From AC-32 sp963813435 (GTDB lineage Bacteria; Actinomycetota; Thermoleophilia; Gaiellales; Gaiellaceae), in contig CAWEYY010000001.1 in assembly GCA_963813435.1 (NCBI GenBank), forward strand, positions 186,001 through 250,000: a stretch of DNA of 64,000 nt, read 5' to 3'. This document shows, piece after piece, positions 25,404 to 33,799 of the stretch. The notes under the pieces are model-generated. The model ran no database searches. It was not told the DNA's origin and saw nothing but the letters and a program-made list of their open reading frames with translations. The translations under genes and the position numbers were made by a program. Each line of letters opens with the position of its first letter. Position 1 is the first letter of the stretch.

Positions 25404-25429
25404 GAAAGTGACAAAAGGATCACACTTTC
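25404..25429. promoter_or_regulatory. Inverted repeat between divergent cell-wall genes
   Basis: GAAAGTG (25404-25410) and CACTTTC (25423-25429) are perfect inverted arms 12 nt apart. A nested pair, GTGA...TCAC, uses the inner bases, and the stretch is AT-rich compared with its surroundings. It lies 39 nt from the NlpC/P60 start and 58 nt from the 3D-protein start, suitable for one regulator acting on both. No matching regulator is identified; the response regulator gene at 26507 is a candidate. Confidence 0.45.
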
Positions 25430-25487
25430 GGGGTTCGCGCACCTGGCACAAAGTCCTGTGTTACGGTGCTCCCTCGTGCCGGGCGAG

Positions 25488-26483
25488 ATGCGCACGCAGC
25501 GGGTCTGGCCGGCCCTCGCTGCACTCCTGATCCTGAGCGCCCTCGTCCCTTCGAGAGTGGCCGCCGATTCCTCGACGAACCTGCGCGAGAAGGCCGCGCG
25601 GCTGCAGCAGGAGAACGTCCACCTGACCGCGCGCTCGGAGAACGCCGTCCTCGGCCTCTACGCGCTCGACTCGGAGCTCGCCCGCAGCCAGGCGCATGCC
25701 ACGTCGCTCCAGATCCAGATCGCGCAGGTCCGCGCCCAGCGCGCCACCGCGCAGATGGCACTCGCAAGCGCCCGACGCTCGCTCGCGGCCGCACAGCGGA
25801 CGCTGGCCGTGCGCGTGCAGCAGCTCTACGAACAGCAGGGCTCCGACGACTCGCTCGACGTGCTGCTCGGGGCCAGTTCGGTCGTCGAGGCCCTGAACAG
25901 CCTCGACACGCTCGACCGCGTCGCGGAGGCCGACCGGGTAGTGATCGAGCAGGCGCGAAGCGCGCGGACCCGTTACGGGGCCGAGGTGCGCGCCCTTGCC
26001 TCGCGAGAGCAGCGGCTGACAGCGCTCGCGCAGGACGTCGCCAGCACGGCTCTTCGGCTCCAGCAGGCGCGAAGCGAGCGGGCCGCGTACCTCGCGAGCC
26101 TCGCGTCCAACCGCCGGCTCAATCTCGCGGCGATCTCGTCCCTCCAGCAGCAGGCACAGGCGATCCAGGCGCGCGCGACACAGGTCTCCGCCGTGTCCGC
26201 CGCGGGCAGCGTCCCGGCGAATGGACGAACCATGACGGTGAGCGCGACCGCGTACTCGCTGCCCGGACGGACGGCGACCGGAGCGCCGGTCGGCTGGGGA
26301 ATCGTCGCCGTCGACCCGCACGTGATCCCGCTCGGCACGCGCATGACGATCCCCGGCTACGGCGAAGGCGTGGCCGCGGATACGGGCCTGTCGGTCGTCG
26401 GCGCGACGATCGACCTCTGGTTCCCGACGCTCGCTAAGGCACGAGCCTGGGGCCGGCGCACCGTCACGATCACTCTTCACTAG
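25488..26483 (+). CDS. Secreted coiled-coil protein with 3D (RlpA/RpfB-like) domain
   Basis: 331 residues from ATG 25488; GTG codons at 25458 and 25476 would lengthen it. The signal peptide is RTQRVWPALAALLILSALVPSRVAA. A coiled coil follows (about residues 35-235, with QQLYEQQGSDDSLDVLLGASS mirroring the equivalent region of the neighbouring NlpC/P60 protein). The C-terminal 3D double-psi barrel has ATAYSLPGRTATGAPVGWG, VIPLGTRM and VAADTG. The 3D fold in other proteins has lytic transglycosylase or peptidoglycan-binding roles. The two divergent proteins share a coiled-coil scaffold with different catalytic ends, suggesting duplication and domain swap. Confidence 0.88.
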   Translation: MRTQRVWPALAALLILSALVPSRVAADSSTNLREKAARLQQENVHLTARSENAVLGLYALDSELARSQAHATSLQIQIAQVRAQRATAQMALASARRSLAAAQRTLAVRVQQLYEQQGSDDSLDVLLGASSVVEALNSLDTLDRVAEADRVVIEQARSARTRYGAEVRALASREQRLTALAQDVASTALRLQQARSERAAYLASLASNRRLNLAAISSLQQQAQAIQARATQVSAVSAAGSVPANGRTMTVSATAYSLPGRTATGAPVGWGIVAVDPHVIPLGTRMTIPGYGEGVAADTGLSVVGATIDLWFPTLAKARAWGRRTVTITLH

Positions 26484-26506
26484 ACTCTGACCCCGGAAGG
26501 GGGTCG

Positions 26507-27187
26507 ATGAGCAAGATTGCTGGGTCCAACGGCGGCGACGCCGGGAGTGTTCGTGTGCTCCTCGTCGACGATCACGACCTGTTCAGGACAGGTCTCCGAA
26601 ACCTGCTCGAGGAGCGTGGAGTGCACGTTGCGGGTGAGGCAGGCGCCGGCGAGGAGGCTGTCCGGCTGGTTGGCGAGCTCGCGCCGGACGTGGTCGTCAT
26701 GGACCTGCACATGCCCGGAATCTCCGGTATCGAGGCGATCAAGCAGATCGCGGCAACGGCGCCGCTCACGCGGGTGCTCGTGCTCACGATCTCCGACCAG
26801 GACGAGGACGTCCTGCACGCGATCCTGGCCGGCGCTTGCGGCTATCTGCTCAAGGACGCGTCGGTCGACGACCTGATCCGCGGCATCGAGGCTGCCGCGG
26901 TGGGCGAGTCGCTCGTGTCACCCGCGATCGCGGGAAAGGTGCTGCAGCAGGTTCGGGCGACCGCCGCGTCGCCCGAGGCGGCCGAGACCATTCACGCCGA
27001 GCTCTCGCAGCGCGAGCTCGACGTCCTCAAGCTGATCGCGAACGGGAATGACAACGCGATGATCGCCGCGCAGCTGCACATAAGCCCGAAGACGGTCAAG
27101 AACCACATCTCCAACATCCTGATGAAGCTGCAGATCGAGAACCGCATCCAGGCCGCGGTCTACGCGGTTCGCAGCGGGATCGTCTGA
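26507..27187 (+). CDS. NarL/LuxR-type response regulator
   Basis: 226 residues. The receiver domain (residues 15-130) has the acidic pair in LLVDDHD, phospho-acceptor D66 in VVMDLHMPG, and the Lys in YLLKDAS. The C-terminal LuxR helix-turn-helix (about 163-222) is LSQRELDVLKLIANGNDNAMIAAQLHISPKTVKNHISNILMKL. No histidine kinase gene is adjacent, so it is an orphan. It lies 23 nt after the 3D wall-protein gene with GGAAGGGGG upstream of the ATG, so it may be co-expressed with it and control envelope genes. Confidence 0.95.
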   Translation: MSKIAGSNGGDAGSVRVLLVDDHDLFRTGLRNLLEERGVHVAGEAGAGEEAVRLVGELAPDVVVMDLHMPGISGIEAIKQIAATAPLTRVLVLTISDQDEDVLHAILAGACGYLLKDASVDDLIRGIEAAAVGESLVSPAIAGKVLQQVRATAASPEAAETIHAELSQRELDVLKLIANGNDNAMIAAQLHISPKTVKNHISNILMKLQIENRIQAAVYAVRSGIV

Positions 27188-27188
27188 C

Positions 27189-27530
27189 TCAGTCCGTCGC
27201 GCGCACGTGGGTCGCGCGGTCGCGGAGGCGAGAGAGCGTGCCGCGCAGCCGCGCGAGCTCGGCCCTCGCGCGTGAGATCCGGCGTGAGACCTGCACGAGC
27301 TCCTGCGCCTTCTGCTCCTGGTTGCCCTCGTTGAGCTCGCCTGCCAGCTCCGACATGCGCCGCTCGAGACGGATCTGCTCGGCCTCGAGCGAGAGCGCGT
27401 GCGCGTAGCCGTCGGTCAGCGTCCGCTCCAGCTGCGCCAGGGCGGCCGGCTCGTACTCCTCGGCGGTCGACGGCGAGGCGAGCAGCTCGTCGATCTGCTC
27501 GAGAAACGCGGGGATCGCTTCGTGTGCCAC
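27189..27530 (-). CDS. Helical coiled-coil protein, unknown function
   Basis: 113 residues, almost entirely helical and rich in Glu, Arg, Leu and Ala. The C-terminal half reads as heptads (EAEQIRLERRMSELAGELNEG, then VSRRISRARAELARLRGTLSRLRDRA). There is no signal peptide or cysteine. The GTG start at 27530 has GGAGG 5 nt upstream. It is convergent with the response regulator gene (1 nt between stops) and divergent from the DacB gene. It is likely a cytoplasmic oligomer; I do not recognise the family. Confidence 0.7.
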   Translation of the reverse strand: MAHEAIPAFLEQIDELLASPSTAEEYEPAALAQLERTLTDGYAHALSLEAEQIRLERRMSELAGELNEGNQEQKAQELVQVSRRISRARAELARLRGTLSRLRDRATHVRATD

Positions 27531-27593
27531 AGAACCTCCGCGCCGATTATTCGCAGGAAACAGGCGGTTCTTCAAGGGCCGCACGGCCTATCC

Positions 27594-27605
27594 GACCGAA
27601 CGGTC
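27594..27605. promoter_or_regulatory. Short inverted repeat upstream of dacB-like gene
   Basis: GACCG-AA-CGGTC, an inverted repeat with 5-bp arms between divergent genes, 26 nt before the carboxypeptidase ATG. Its size fits a small operator, but such GC-rich repeats can arise by chance here. Confidence 0.25.
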
Positions 27606-27630
27606 AGGCCCACGCTTGACGACCGTGCCG

Positions 27631-28857
27631 ATGCTCCGAACAATTGAGCCGGTGCGTCGCCGCCGTCTTCTCCTCGTTCTCGCCGCCGCGTTCGTCCTCG
27701 CCGCTCCGGCGGGCGCGGATACCTCGCCGCTGTCGAAGCGCCTCGCCACGGCGCTGGCCGTTCCGCACGTGTCCCGGGCGCGCACGGCAGCACTCGTGTT
27801 CGACCTCCAGACCGGGACGACGGTCTTCTCCAGGCACGACTCACTCTCGCTCGCGCCTGCCTCGAACGAGAAGCTCGCCGTCACGTACGCCGCACTCGTC
27901 GGGCTCGGGCCCGAGTTCCGGATCGAGACGGACGTCGTCGGGCGCGGGGAGCAGGACGGCACGACCTGGAAGGGAAGCCTCCTGCTGGTCGGCCACGGCG
28001 ACCCCACCCTCTCGAGCAAGGGCCTCCTGTCGCTCGCCCGCCAGGTCCGAGCAGCCGGGATCGTGCACGTCACAGGCGCCGTCTTCGGCGACGAGTCGTT
28101 CTTCGACGCGAGACGCACGGCGCCGGGTTGGAAGTCGTGGTTCACCATCAACGAGTCGCCGCCGCTCTCGGCGCTGACCGTCGACCGCGCTGTCTACCGG
28201 GGACGGACGTCCCGCAATCCGGTGCTGTCGGCCGCGCTCTCGTTTCGCGAGGCGCTGCGCCGCGCAGGCGTCACCGTCGTCGGCGGCACCGGCATCGGCG
28301 TGGACCGCGGCGACGGGCTGCCGCTGGCCTCGATCGAGTCCGCGCCGCTCTCGTCGATTCTCCGCACGATGGACCGCCAGAGCGACAACTTCACCGCCGA
28401 GCTGATGCTCAAGCAGCTCGGGACACTCGTCGCCGAGCCCGGGACGACCGCGGCCGGTGCCGCCTTCGTGCGCAGCACGCTCGCCGACGCAGGCGTGCCG
28501 CTCGCCGGCGTGCGGATCGTCGACGGCTCCGGGCTCTCGCTCCTCGACCGCGTAACGGCGCGCGAGATCGGCGCGATTCTGCGTGCGGCCTGGAGCGACC
28601 CCGAGGTGCGGCCGTCGTTCGTGGCCGCGCTCCCGGTCGCGGGCGTGAACGGGACGCTTGTGAAGCGGATGCGCCGTCCCCCGGCCCGCGGCCACGTCCT
28701 CGCGAAGACCGGCACGACCGCGAACGCCTCCGCGCTCTCGGGCTACGTTCGTGGGCGCTACGTGTTCTCTGTCCTGCAGAACGGGAACTCGATCTCCACG
28801 GTCTGGACGCGCCGCGCCCAGGACCGTTTCGCGACCGTGCTAGCGGCATCTCGATAG
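27631..28857 (+). CDS. dacB: D-alanyl-D-alanine carboxypeptidase/endopeptidase (PBP4/DacB, peptidase S13)
   Basis: 408 residues from ATG 27631 (TTG 27616 and GTG 27625 are alternatives). An Arg-rich start and signal helix (RRRRLLLVLAAAFVLAAPAGA) come first. The active-site set is S78-x-x-K81 in ASNEKL, SDN at about 251 and KTG at about 359. WKGSLLLVGHGDPTLSS and GAVFGDESFFD are characteristic of the S13 family. It trims peptidoglycan stem peptides in the periplasm-equivalent space. The C terminus has no membrane anchor. It is convergent with LigA across element C. Confidence 0.93.
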   Translation: MLRTIEPVRRRRLLLVLAAAFVLAAPAGADTSPLSKRLATALAVPHVSRARTAALVFDLQTGTTVFSRHDSLSLAPASNEKLAVTYAALVGLGPEFRIETDVVGRGEQDGTTWKGSLLLVGHGDPTLSSKGLLSLARQVRAAGIVHVTGAVFGDESFFDARRTAPGWKSWFTINESPPLSALTVDRAVYRGRTSRNPVLSAALSFREALRRAGVTVVGGTGIGVDRGDGLPLASIESAPLSSILRTMDRQSDNFTAELMLKQLGTLVAEPGTTAAGAAFVRSTLADAGVPLAGVRIVDGSGLSLLDRVTAREIGAILRAAWSDPEVRPSFVAALPVAGVNGTLVKRMRRPPARGHVLAKTGTTANASALSGYVRGRYVFSVLQNGNSISTVWTRRAQDRFATVLAASR

Positions 28858-28879
28858 GAGGGGAGCATCGCCTTGCGCT

Positions 28880-28955
28880 CAACACGGTGTGTTGGACGGC
28901 CACGCCGGCAAGGCCGGCATGGCCTCTTTGGTCGGCGTCGCAGGCGAGCGCCTTA
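28880..28955 (-). repeat. Stop-codon-linked two-hairpin element, copy C
   Basis: On the minus strand it begins with the TAA of ligA, then hairpin 1 (GGCGCTCGCCTGCGACGCC). Hairpin 2 follows (GGCCATGCCGGC and GCCGGCGTGGCC around CTT), and then the outer end. It lies between convergent genes, where a terminator would be expected. Confidence 0.75.
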
Positions 28956-30965
28956 GCCGCGCAGTAGCTTCTTCAGCGCGGCCTCGTCGAGCACGGGAAC
29001 GCCGAGCTGCTCGGCCTTTGCGAGCTTCGAGCCCGGGCTCTCGCCGACGACCACGCCGGTCGTCTTCTTCGAGACCGAGTCGCCGACCTTCGCGCCTTTG
29101 GCCTCGAGCGCCTTGCGCGCCTCGTCGCGGCTGAAGCCCTCGAGCGTCCCCGTGATCACGTAAACGGAGCCCGTCAACGGGCCCTCGACGGGCCGCTCCT
29201 CCGAACCGACCTCGAAGCGCAGTCCGAGCTCCTTCAGCTCGGCGACGAGCTTCAGGTTGTCCTCGTCGCGGAACCACTCGGCGATCGCCTCCGCGCGCTC
29301 GGGCCCGATCCCCTCGACCTCCTGGATCTCCTCCTGAGAGGCCGCCGCGAGACTGCCGACCTCGCCGAAGTGACGCGCGAGGTTCTGAGCGGTGACCCAC
29401 CCGACATCGGGGATGTTCAGCCCGAACAGGACCCGGCTGAACGGGACCTGCTTCGAGGCCTCGATCGCGGAGACCACATTCGTTGCGCTGCGCTCCTGGA
29501 AGCCGTCGAGCTCGAGCAGCTGCTCCTTCGTCAGGCGGTAGAGGCCCGGCAGCGACCCCACGAGCCCGAGGTCCCAGAGCCGCCGCACGAGCTGCTCGCC
29601 CACGCCGTCGATGTCCGCCGCGGCCATGACCCAGTTGTTGAGCGTCTCGAGCCCCCGGGACGGGCACGCCCGGTTCGGGCAGCGATGCATCGCCTCGCCC
29701 TCGGGCTTGACCACGTTTGTCCCGCAAAGTGGACACTTTTTTGGCATGCGGAACGGCTTCGTTCCCTCCGCATGAGAGCCGGCCGGACCGACGATCTGCG
29801 GGATCACGTCGCCCGCACGCTGGACAATCACCGTGTCGCCCTCGCGGATGTCCTTGCGGTTGATGTCCTCTTCGTTGTGAAGCGTCGCCCTCGAAACGGT
29901 CACGCCTCCGACCTCGACCGGCTCGAGCATCGCCCACGGATTGAGTGCGCCGGTCCGCCCCACCCTGATCGCGATCTTGAGCAGCTTCGTCTGGGCGGTC
30001 ATCGGCGCCCATTTGAACGCGCGCGCCCACCTCGGCCGCGAGTGCAGCGCGCCGAGGATCGCCTGCTGCTCGAGCGAGTCGACCTTGATCACGATCCCGT
30101 CGATCTCGTAGTCGAGCTCGACCCGGCGACGCTCCCATTCGACGCAACGCTTCGCGACCTCCTCGATGGTCTCGAGCCGCTCCGCATACGGGTTGGTGCG
30201 GAAGCCGTGCTCGCGCAGCCATCCGAGCGTCTCGGAGTGCGACGCGAGCTGGAGACCCTCCGCCGCGCCGATGCCGTAGACCCAGACCGCGAGCGGCCGG
30301 GAGGCGGTGATCGAGGAGTCCTTCTGGCGGAGCGATCCCGCGGCGGCGTTGCGCGGGTTCGGCGCGATCTTCTGGCCCAGCTCCGCGACCCGCTCGTTCA
30401 GCTCGCGGAAGCCCGAGAGCGGCAGGTAGACCTCGCCGCGCACCTCCGCGACGGAGGGCAGCGAGTCGCCGCGCATCTTCAGCGGGACCGACGGGATCGT
30501 TCTGAGGTTGACGGTCACGTCCTCGCCCTGGATGCCGTCGCCGCGCGTCGCGCCGCGCGCGAGCAGCCCGTCCTCGTAGGTGAGGTTGATCGCGAGGCCG
30601 TCGATCTTCGGCTCGATCACATAGGCGACAGGGTCGTCGGAGTCGAGCCGCTTCCGCACGTCCTCGGCCCACTTGAAGAGGCTCTCCTCGTCGCTCACCT
30701 TCTCGAGGGAGCCCATGGGGGTCAGGTGCTGGACTTTCTGGAACCGGTCGCTCAGGGGCGCGCCGACGCGCTGCGTGGGCGATTCGGGCGTGACCAGCTC
30801 GGGGTGCTCGTCTTCGATCGCCTTGAGCTCGTCGAAGAGCCGGTCGAACTCGGCGTCGGAGATCTCCGGCTCGTCGAGCACGTGGTAGAGGTAGAGGTGG
30901 TGGTCGACCTGCTCACGCAGGTCGTCGAGCTGCTTCCGGACGCTCTTCTGCGTGCGCGTGGCCAC
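28953..30965 (-). CDS. ligA: NAD-dependent DNA ligase LigA
   Basis: A 670-residue replicative and repair ligase. The Ia domain includes YLYHVLDEPEISDAEFDRLF. The adenylation domain has K120 in EPKIDGLAINL (adenylated lysine) and EVRGEVYL. An OB fold precedes a zinc finger (CPLCG, then CPNRACPSRG), helix-hairpin-helix repeats and a C-terminal BRCT domain (GSVYVITGTLEGFSRDEARKALEAKGAKVGDSVS). The length is standard. The GTG start is at 30965. It lies 10 nt after truA, suggesting one transcript. Confidence 0.98.
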   Translation of the reverse strand: MATRTQKSVRKQLDDLREQVDHHLYLYHVLDEPEISDAEFDRLFDELKAIEDEHPELVTPESPTQRVGAPLSDRFQKVQHLTPMGSLEKVSDEESLFKWAEDVRKRLDSDDPVAYVIEPKIDGLAINLTYEDGLLARGATRGDGIQGEDVTVNLRTIPSVPLKMRGDSLPSVAEVRGEVYLPLSGFRELNERVAELGQKIAPNPRNAAAGSLRQKDSSITASRPLAVWVYGIGAAEGLQLASHSETLGWLREHGFRTNPYAERLETIEEVAKRCVEWERRRVELDYEIDGIVIKVDSLEQQAILGALHSRPRWARAFKWAPMTAQTKLLKIAIRVGRTGALNPWAMLEPVEVGGVTVSRATLHNEEDINRKDIREGDTVIVQRAGDVIPQIVGPAGSHAEGTKPFRMPKKCPLCGTNVVKPEGEAMHRCPNRACPSRGLETLNNWVMAAADIDGVGEQLVRRLWDLGLVGSLPGLYRLTKEQLLELDGFQERSATNVVSAIEASKQVPFSRVLFGLNIPDVGWVTAQNLARHFGEVGSLAAASQEEIQEVEGIGPERAEAIAEWFRDEDNLKLVAELKELGLRFEVGSEERPVEGPLTGSVYVITGTLEGFSRDEARKALEAKGAKVGDSVSKKTTGVVVGESPGSKLAKAEQLGVPVLDEAALKKLLRG

Positions 30966-30975
30966 GAGCCCGATC

Positions 30976-31695
30976 CTAGTCGTAGCGCACCGAGACGAGG
31001 TACAGGCCCCAGGGCGGAGCCGTCTTGCCCGCCTCGCTCCGCGTTGCGCCGTCGAGCAGCGAGGCCAGCTCCTCCGGCGAGCGCTCGAGCATCGTCCCCA
31101 CGAGCGTTCGGACCATGTGGCGCAGGAACGAGTTGGAGGTGATCTCGAACTCGAGCGCCTCGTCGCGCCTGTACCAGATCGCCGACTCGACGACGCGCAC
31201 GAAGACCTTGTGCTGGGTCTCGGTCGGCGTGAAGGCGCGGAAGTCGTGCTCGCCTCGCAGGAGATCCGCCGACTCGGCCAGGCGCTCCTCGTCCAGGGCA
31301 TGGGGATACCACCAGGCGCGGTGAGCCTCGAACGGCGAGCGGGCCTCGCGGCGGTAGATCCGGTAGCGGTAGCTCCGGGCGAGTGCGGAGTGGCGCGCGT
31401 GGAAGTCGCCGGCCGCCGCCTCGACCGCCAGCACGACGACGTCGGGCGGCAGCTCGGCGTTCAGCGCCTCCCGCGCCCGCTCGACGGGGGGCCCGCCCTC
31501 GACCTCGACGGAGGCCACGTTCTCGAGCGCGTGGACACCCGAATCGGTCCGTCCGGCGACGGCCAGGTCGGACCAGGTCGGGAACACGGTCTCGAGCGCC
31601 TCTCTCAGCGTTCCCTCGACCGTGCGCGGCCCCGGCTGGGCGGCCCAGCCGCGGAAGGCCGTGCCGTCGTACTCGAGCGTTAGCCTCAGGCGCAC
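30976..31695 (-). CDS. truA: tRNA pseudouridine(38-40) synthase TruA
   Basis: 239 residues. It modifies uridines 38-40 of the anticodon stem. The catalytic Asp lies in AGRTDSGVHA. LEYDGTAFRGWAAQPG is the conserved N terminus, and FLRHMVRTLVGTM forms part of the RNA-binding cleft. It starts at GTG 31695. In many genomes truA follows rplQ; here a VIT-family gene on the opposite strand separates them, so truA has its own upstream region (31696-31772). Confidence 0.96.
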   Translation of the reverse strand: MRLRLTLEYDGTAFRGWAAQPGPRTVEGTLREALETVFPTWSDLAVAGRTDSGVHALENVASVEVEGGPPVERAREALNAELPPDVVVLAVEAAAGDFHARHSALARSYRYRIYRREARSPFEAHRAWWYPHALDEERLAESADLLRGEHDFRAFTPTETQHKVFVRVVESAIWYRRDEALEFEITSNSFLRHMVRTLVGTMLERSPEELASLLDGATRSEAGKTAPPWGLYLVSVRYD

Positions 31696-31719
31696 GTCAG
31701 GAGCCCCTGGCAGCGTTTG

Positions 31720-31773
31720 TAAGGTGTTCCTTATGCTCTACGAGTTTGCGTCTTGACTGATATACTCTACTCG
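31720..31773 (+). promoter_or_regulatory. Promoter region of the VIT-family gene, leaderless, with repeats
   Basis: TATACT at 31761-31766 is a good -10 box 6 nt before the GTG at 31773, predicting a leaderless transcript; no clear -35 is seen. TATGCTCTAC (31732-31741) and TATACTCTAC (31761-31770) are direct repeats. TAAGG-N4-CCTTA (31720-31733) is an inverted repeat just upstream of the expected -35 position. The region is AT-rich and shared with divergent truA. Metalloregulator binding is a guess from the gene's family. Confidence 0.5.
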
Positions 31774-32249
31774 TGACCACGAACCAGAAGTTCCTCCTGC
31801 AGCGCGTCCAGCCCGCCCTGACGGGCCTCATCGACGGCTCGCTCTCCACGATCGCCCCGATCTTCGCAGTCGCGATCTACACGCACGAGCCTCACGTCGC
31901 GTTCATCGCCGGCACCGCGACCGCAATCGCGGCGGGGATCAGCATGGCGTATTCGGAAGGGCTCTCCGACACCGGGGAGCTGACCGGCCGTGGCGACCCG
32001 GTCGTCCGGGGCGCGATCACGGGCGTGTGCACGTTCATCGGCGGGATCCTGCACACGCTGCCGTTCCTGATCCCTCACTACCAGGTCGCGCTGGTTCTGG
32101 CGGCGACGGTCGTCGCCTTCGAGCTCGTCGCCCTCGCCTGGCTGCGGTGGCGGTTCTTCAGGACGAGCTTCGTCAGCTCGCTTGCCTACGTAACCCTGGC
32201 CGGCGTTGTGATCGCCGGCGTCGCCGCCACCCTCGGCGTCAGCGGCTAG
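31773..32249 (+). CDS. VIT-family (CCC1/VIT1-like) integral membrane protein
   Basis: A 158-residue short member of the vacuolar iron transporter superfamily. Conserved features are LTGLIDGSLSTIAPIFAVAIYTHEP, TATAIAAGISMAYSEGLSDTGELTGRG and RGAITGVCTFIGGILHTLPFLIPH, followed by two further membrane helices. There are about five membrane spans in all. Acidic residues in the SEGLSD stretch sit where metal-gating residues lie in VIT1. Iron or manganese transport is likely but unproven. GTG 31773 lies at the expected transcript start. The gene is convergent with rplQ and overlaps it by 11 nt. Confidence 0.8.
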   Translation: MTTNQKFLLQRVQPALTGLIDGSLSTIAPIFAVAIYTHEPHVAFIAGTATAIAAGISMAYSEGLSDTGELTGRGDPVVRGAITGVCTFIGGILHTLPFLIPHYQVALVLAATVVAFELVALAWLRWRFFRTSFVSSLAYVTLAGVVIAGVAATLGVSG

Positions 32250-32760
32250 GCCCGTCCTCGGGCTCGAGCTCGGGCTCGGGCTCCGCCTCGGCAGCTTCGG
32301 GCTCCTGCGCCTCCGGCTCGAGCTCTTCCTCCACGGCCTCTCCCTTGGGCTCCGGCTCGCGCTCCCTGGCCGGACGCGGCGGTGGCGCGGTCACGTCGGG
32401 CGGGACGTAGTCGACGAGCTCGAGGTACACCATCTCGGCCGCATCGCCCAGGCGCGGGCCGATGCGGATGATCCTCGAGTAGCCGCCGGGCCGGTCGACG
32501 AAGCGCGGGCCGACGTCGCTGAAGAGCTTGTGCACGACGTCCTGCGAGCGGAGGAACTTCAACGCCTGTCTGCGGGCGGGAACGTCGCCCTTGCGCCCGA
32601 GCGTGATCATCTGCTCGGCGACCGGCTTGACTTCTTTGGCCTTGGCGGCCGTCGTCTTGATGCGGCCGTGCTCGATCAGCGCGCCGGTCAGGTTCGCGTA
32701 GAGCGCCTTGCGGTGCGAGGCGTCACGGCCCAGCTTGCGTCCTGACTTGCCGTGCCGCAT
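32239..32760 (-). CDS. rplQ: 50S ribosomal protein L17
   Basis: 173 residues. The L17 core (MRHGKSGRKLGRDASHRKALYANL through FVDRPGGYSRIIRIGPRLGDAAEMVYLELV) occupies about 1-118. It is followed by a Pro/Glu-rich acidic tail of about 50 residues, which is absent from most L17 proteins. It is the last gene of the operon, 4 nt after rpoA, and ends inside the convergent VIT gene, leaving no room for a conventional terminator. Confidence 0.97.
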   Translation of the reverse strand: MRHGKSGRKLGRDASHRKALYANLTGALIEHGRIKTTAAKAKEVKPVAEQMITLGRKGDVPARRQALKFLRSQDVVHKLFSDVGPRFVDRPGGYSRIIRIGPRLGDAAEMVYLELVDYVPPDVTAPPPRPAREREPEPKGEAVEEELEPEAQEPEAAEAEPEPELEPEDGPSR

Positions 32761-32764
32761 GGCT

Positions 32765-33748
32765 CTACGCCGTGGGGCCTTCCTCACCGCGCAGCGTCAG
32801 GCCGTGCGTGGCGAGCGTCTCCTTGACCTCTTCGATCGACTTCTTGCCGAAGTTCGGGATCGCGGCGAGCTCGTTCTCGGTCTTCGTCACCAGGTCGCCG
32901 ATCGTCTCGATCCCGACGCGCTTGAGGCAGTTGTACGAGCGGACGCCGAGCTCGAGCTCTTCGATCGGGTAGTTCTCCATCCCGTGGGCGAGGGCAGGCT
33001 CGGCCTGAGCCTCGGCCGCGGCACCGGCCTCGCCGAAGCCCTCCCAGCGGTCGGAGTCGGTGAAGATCGCGAGCTGGCGCATGAGGATCTCGGCCGCCTG
33101 GCCGATCGACTCGCGTGGGTCGATCGAGCCGTCGGTCGTGACCTCGATGCGGAGCTTGTCGTAGTCGGTGCGCTGGCCCACGCGCGCGGCCTCGACGTCG
33201 TACGAGACGCGCCTGACCGGCGAGAAGATCGAGTCGATCGGGATGACGCCGATCGTGTGCTCGGGCCCACGGTTCAGCTCCGCCGGGACGTAGCCGCGGC
33301 CGCGGCCGATCGTGAGCGTCACCTCGAGCTTGCCCTTGTCTGAAAGGTGGGCGATCTCGAGGTCGGGGTTGAGGATCTCCAGCTCTGCAGGCGCCTCGAT
33401 GTCGGAAGCCTTGACCGCGCCTGCGCCCTTCTTCGACAGGCGCACCTCGATCTCGGGTGAGTCGCCGTGCAGCCTGCAGATCAGGCTCTTGAAGGTGAGC
33501 AGGATGTCGGTCACGTCCTCGCGGACGCCCGGCAGGGTGGTGAACTCGTGCGCGACGCCCTCGATCTTGACCGAGGTGACTGCGGCGCCCTCGAGTGACG
33601 AGAGCAGCACGCGGCGCAGCGAGTTTCCGAACGTGTAACCGAAGCCGCGGTCGAGCGGCTCGATCACGAATACCCCGTGGTTCTCGTCGACCTCTTCGTG
33701 GACGATCCGGGGGATCTGGAACTCCATCAAGCTTGTTCTGACTGCCAT
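32765..33748 (-). CDS. rpoA: RNA polymerase alpha subunit
   Basis: 327 residues. The N-terminal assembly domain has EPLDRGFGYTFGNSLRRVLLSSLEG. The flexible linker (AGAAAEAQAEPALAHG) leads to the C-terminal domain with SYNCLKRVGIETIGDLVTKTENELAAIPNFGKKSIEEVKE, which binds UP elements and activators. ATG 33748 (MAVRTSLMEFQIP) has GGAGAA upstream; M8 is a weaker alternative. It follows rpsD after 51 nt, the largest gap in this sub-operon. Confidence 0.98.
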   Translation of the reverse strand: MAVRTSLMEFQIPRIVHEEVDENHGVFVIEPLDRGFGYTFGNSLRRVLLSSLEGAAVTSVKIEGVAHEFTTLPGVREDVTDILLTFKSLICRLHGDSPEIEVRLSKKGAGAVKASDIEAPAELEILNPDLEIAHLSDKGKLEVTLTIGRGRGYVPAELNRGPEHTIGVIPIDSIFSPVRRVSYDVEAARVGQRTDYDKLRIEVTTDGSIDPRESIGQAAEILMRQLAIFTDSDRWEGFGEAGAAAEAQAEPALAHGMENYPIEELELGVRSYNCLKRVGIETIGDLVTKTENELAAIPNFGKKSIEEVKETLATHGLTLRGEEGPTA

Positions 33749-33799
33749 GTTCTCCTTCGCTTTCGGCTTACGGGTTGTGGATTCTTGGACGCGTAGCGG

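Noticed and set aside
25365..25487. A ydaO-type c-di-AMP riboswitch before the wall-hydrolase genes
   Set aside because: The intergenic space is too short for that aptamer and none of its conserved segments are visible; only simple inverted repeats are present.
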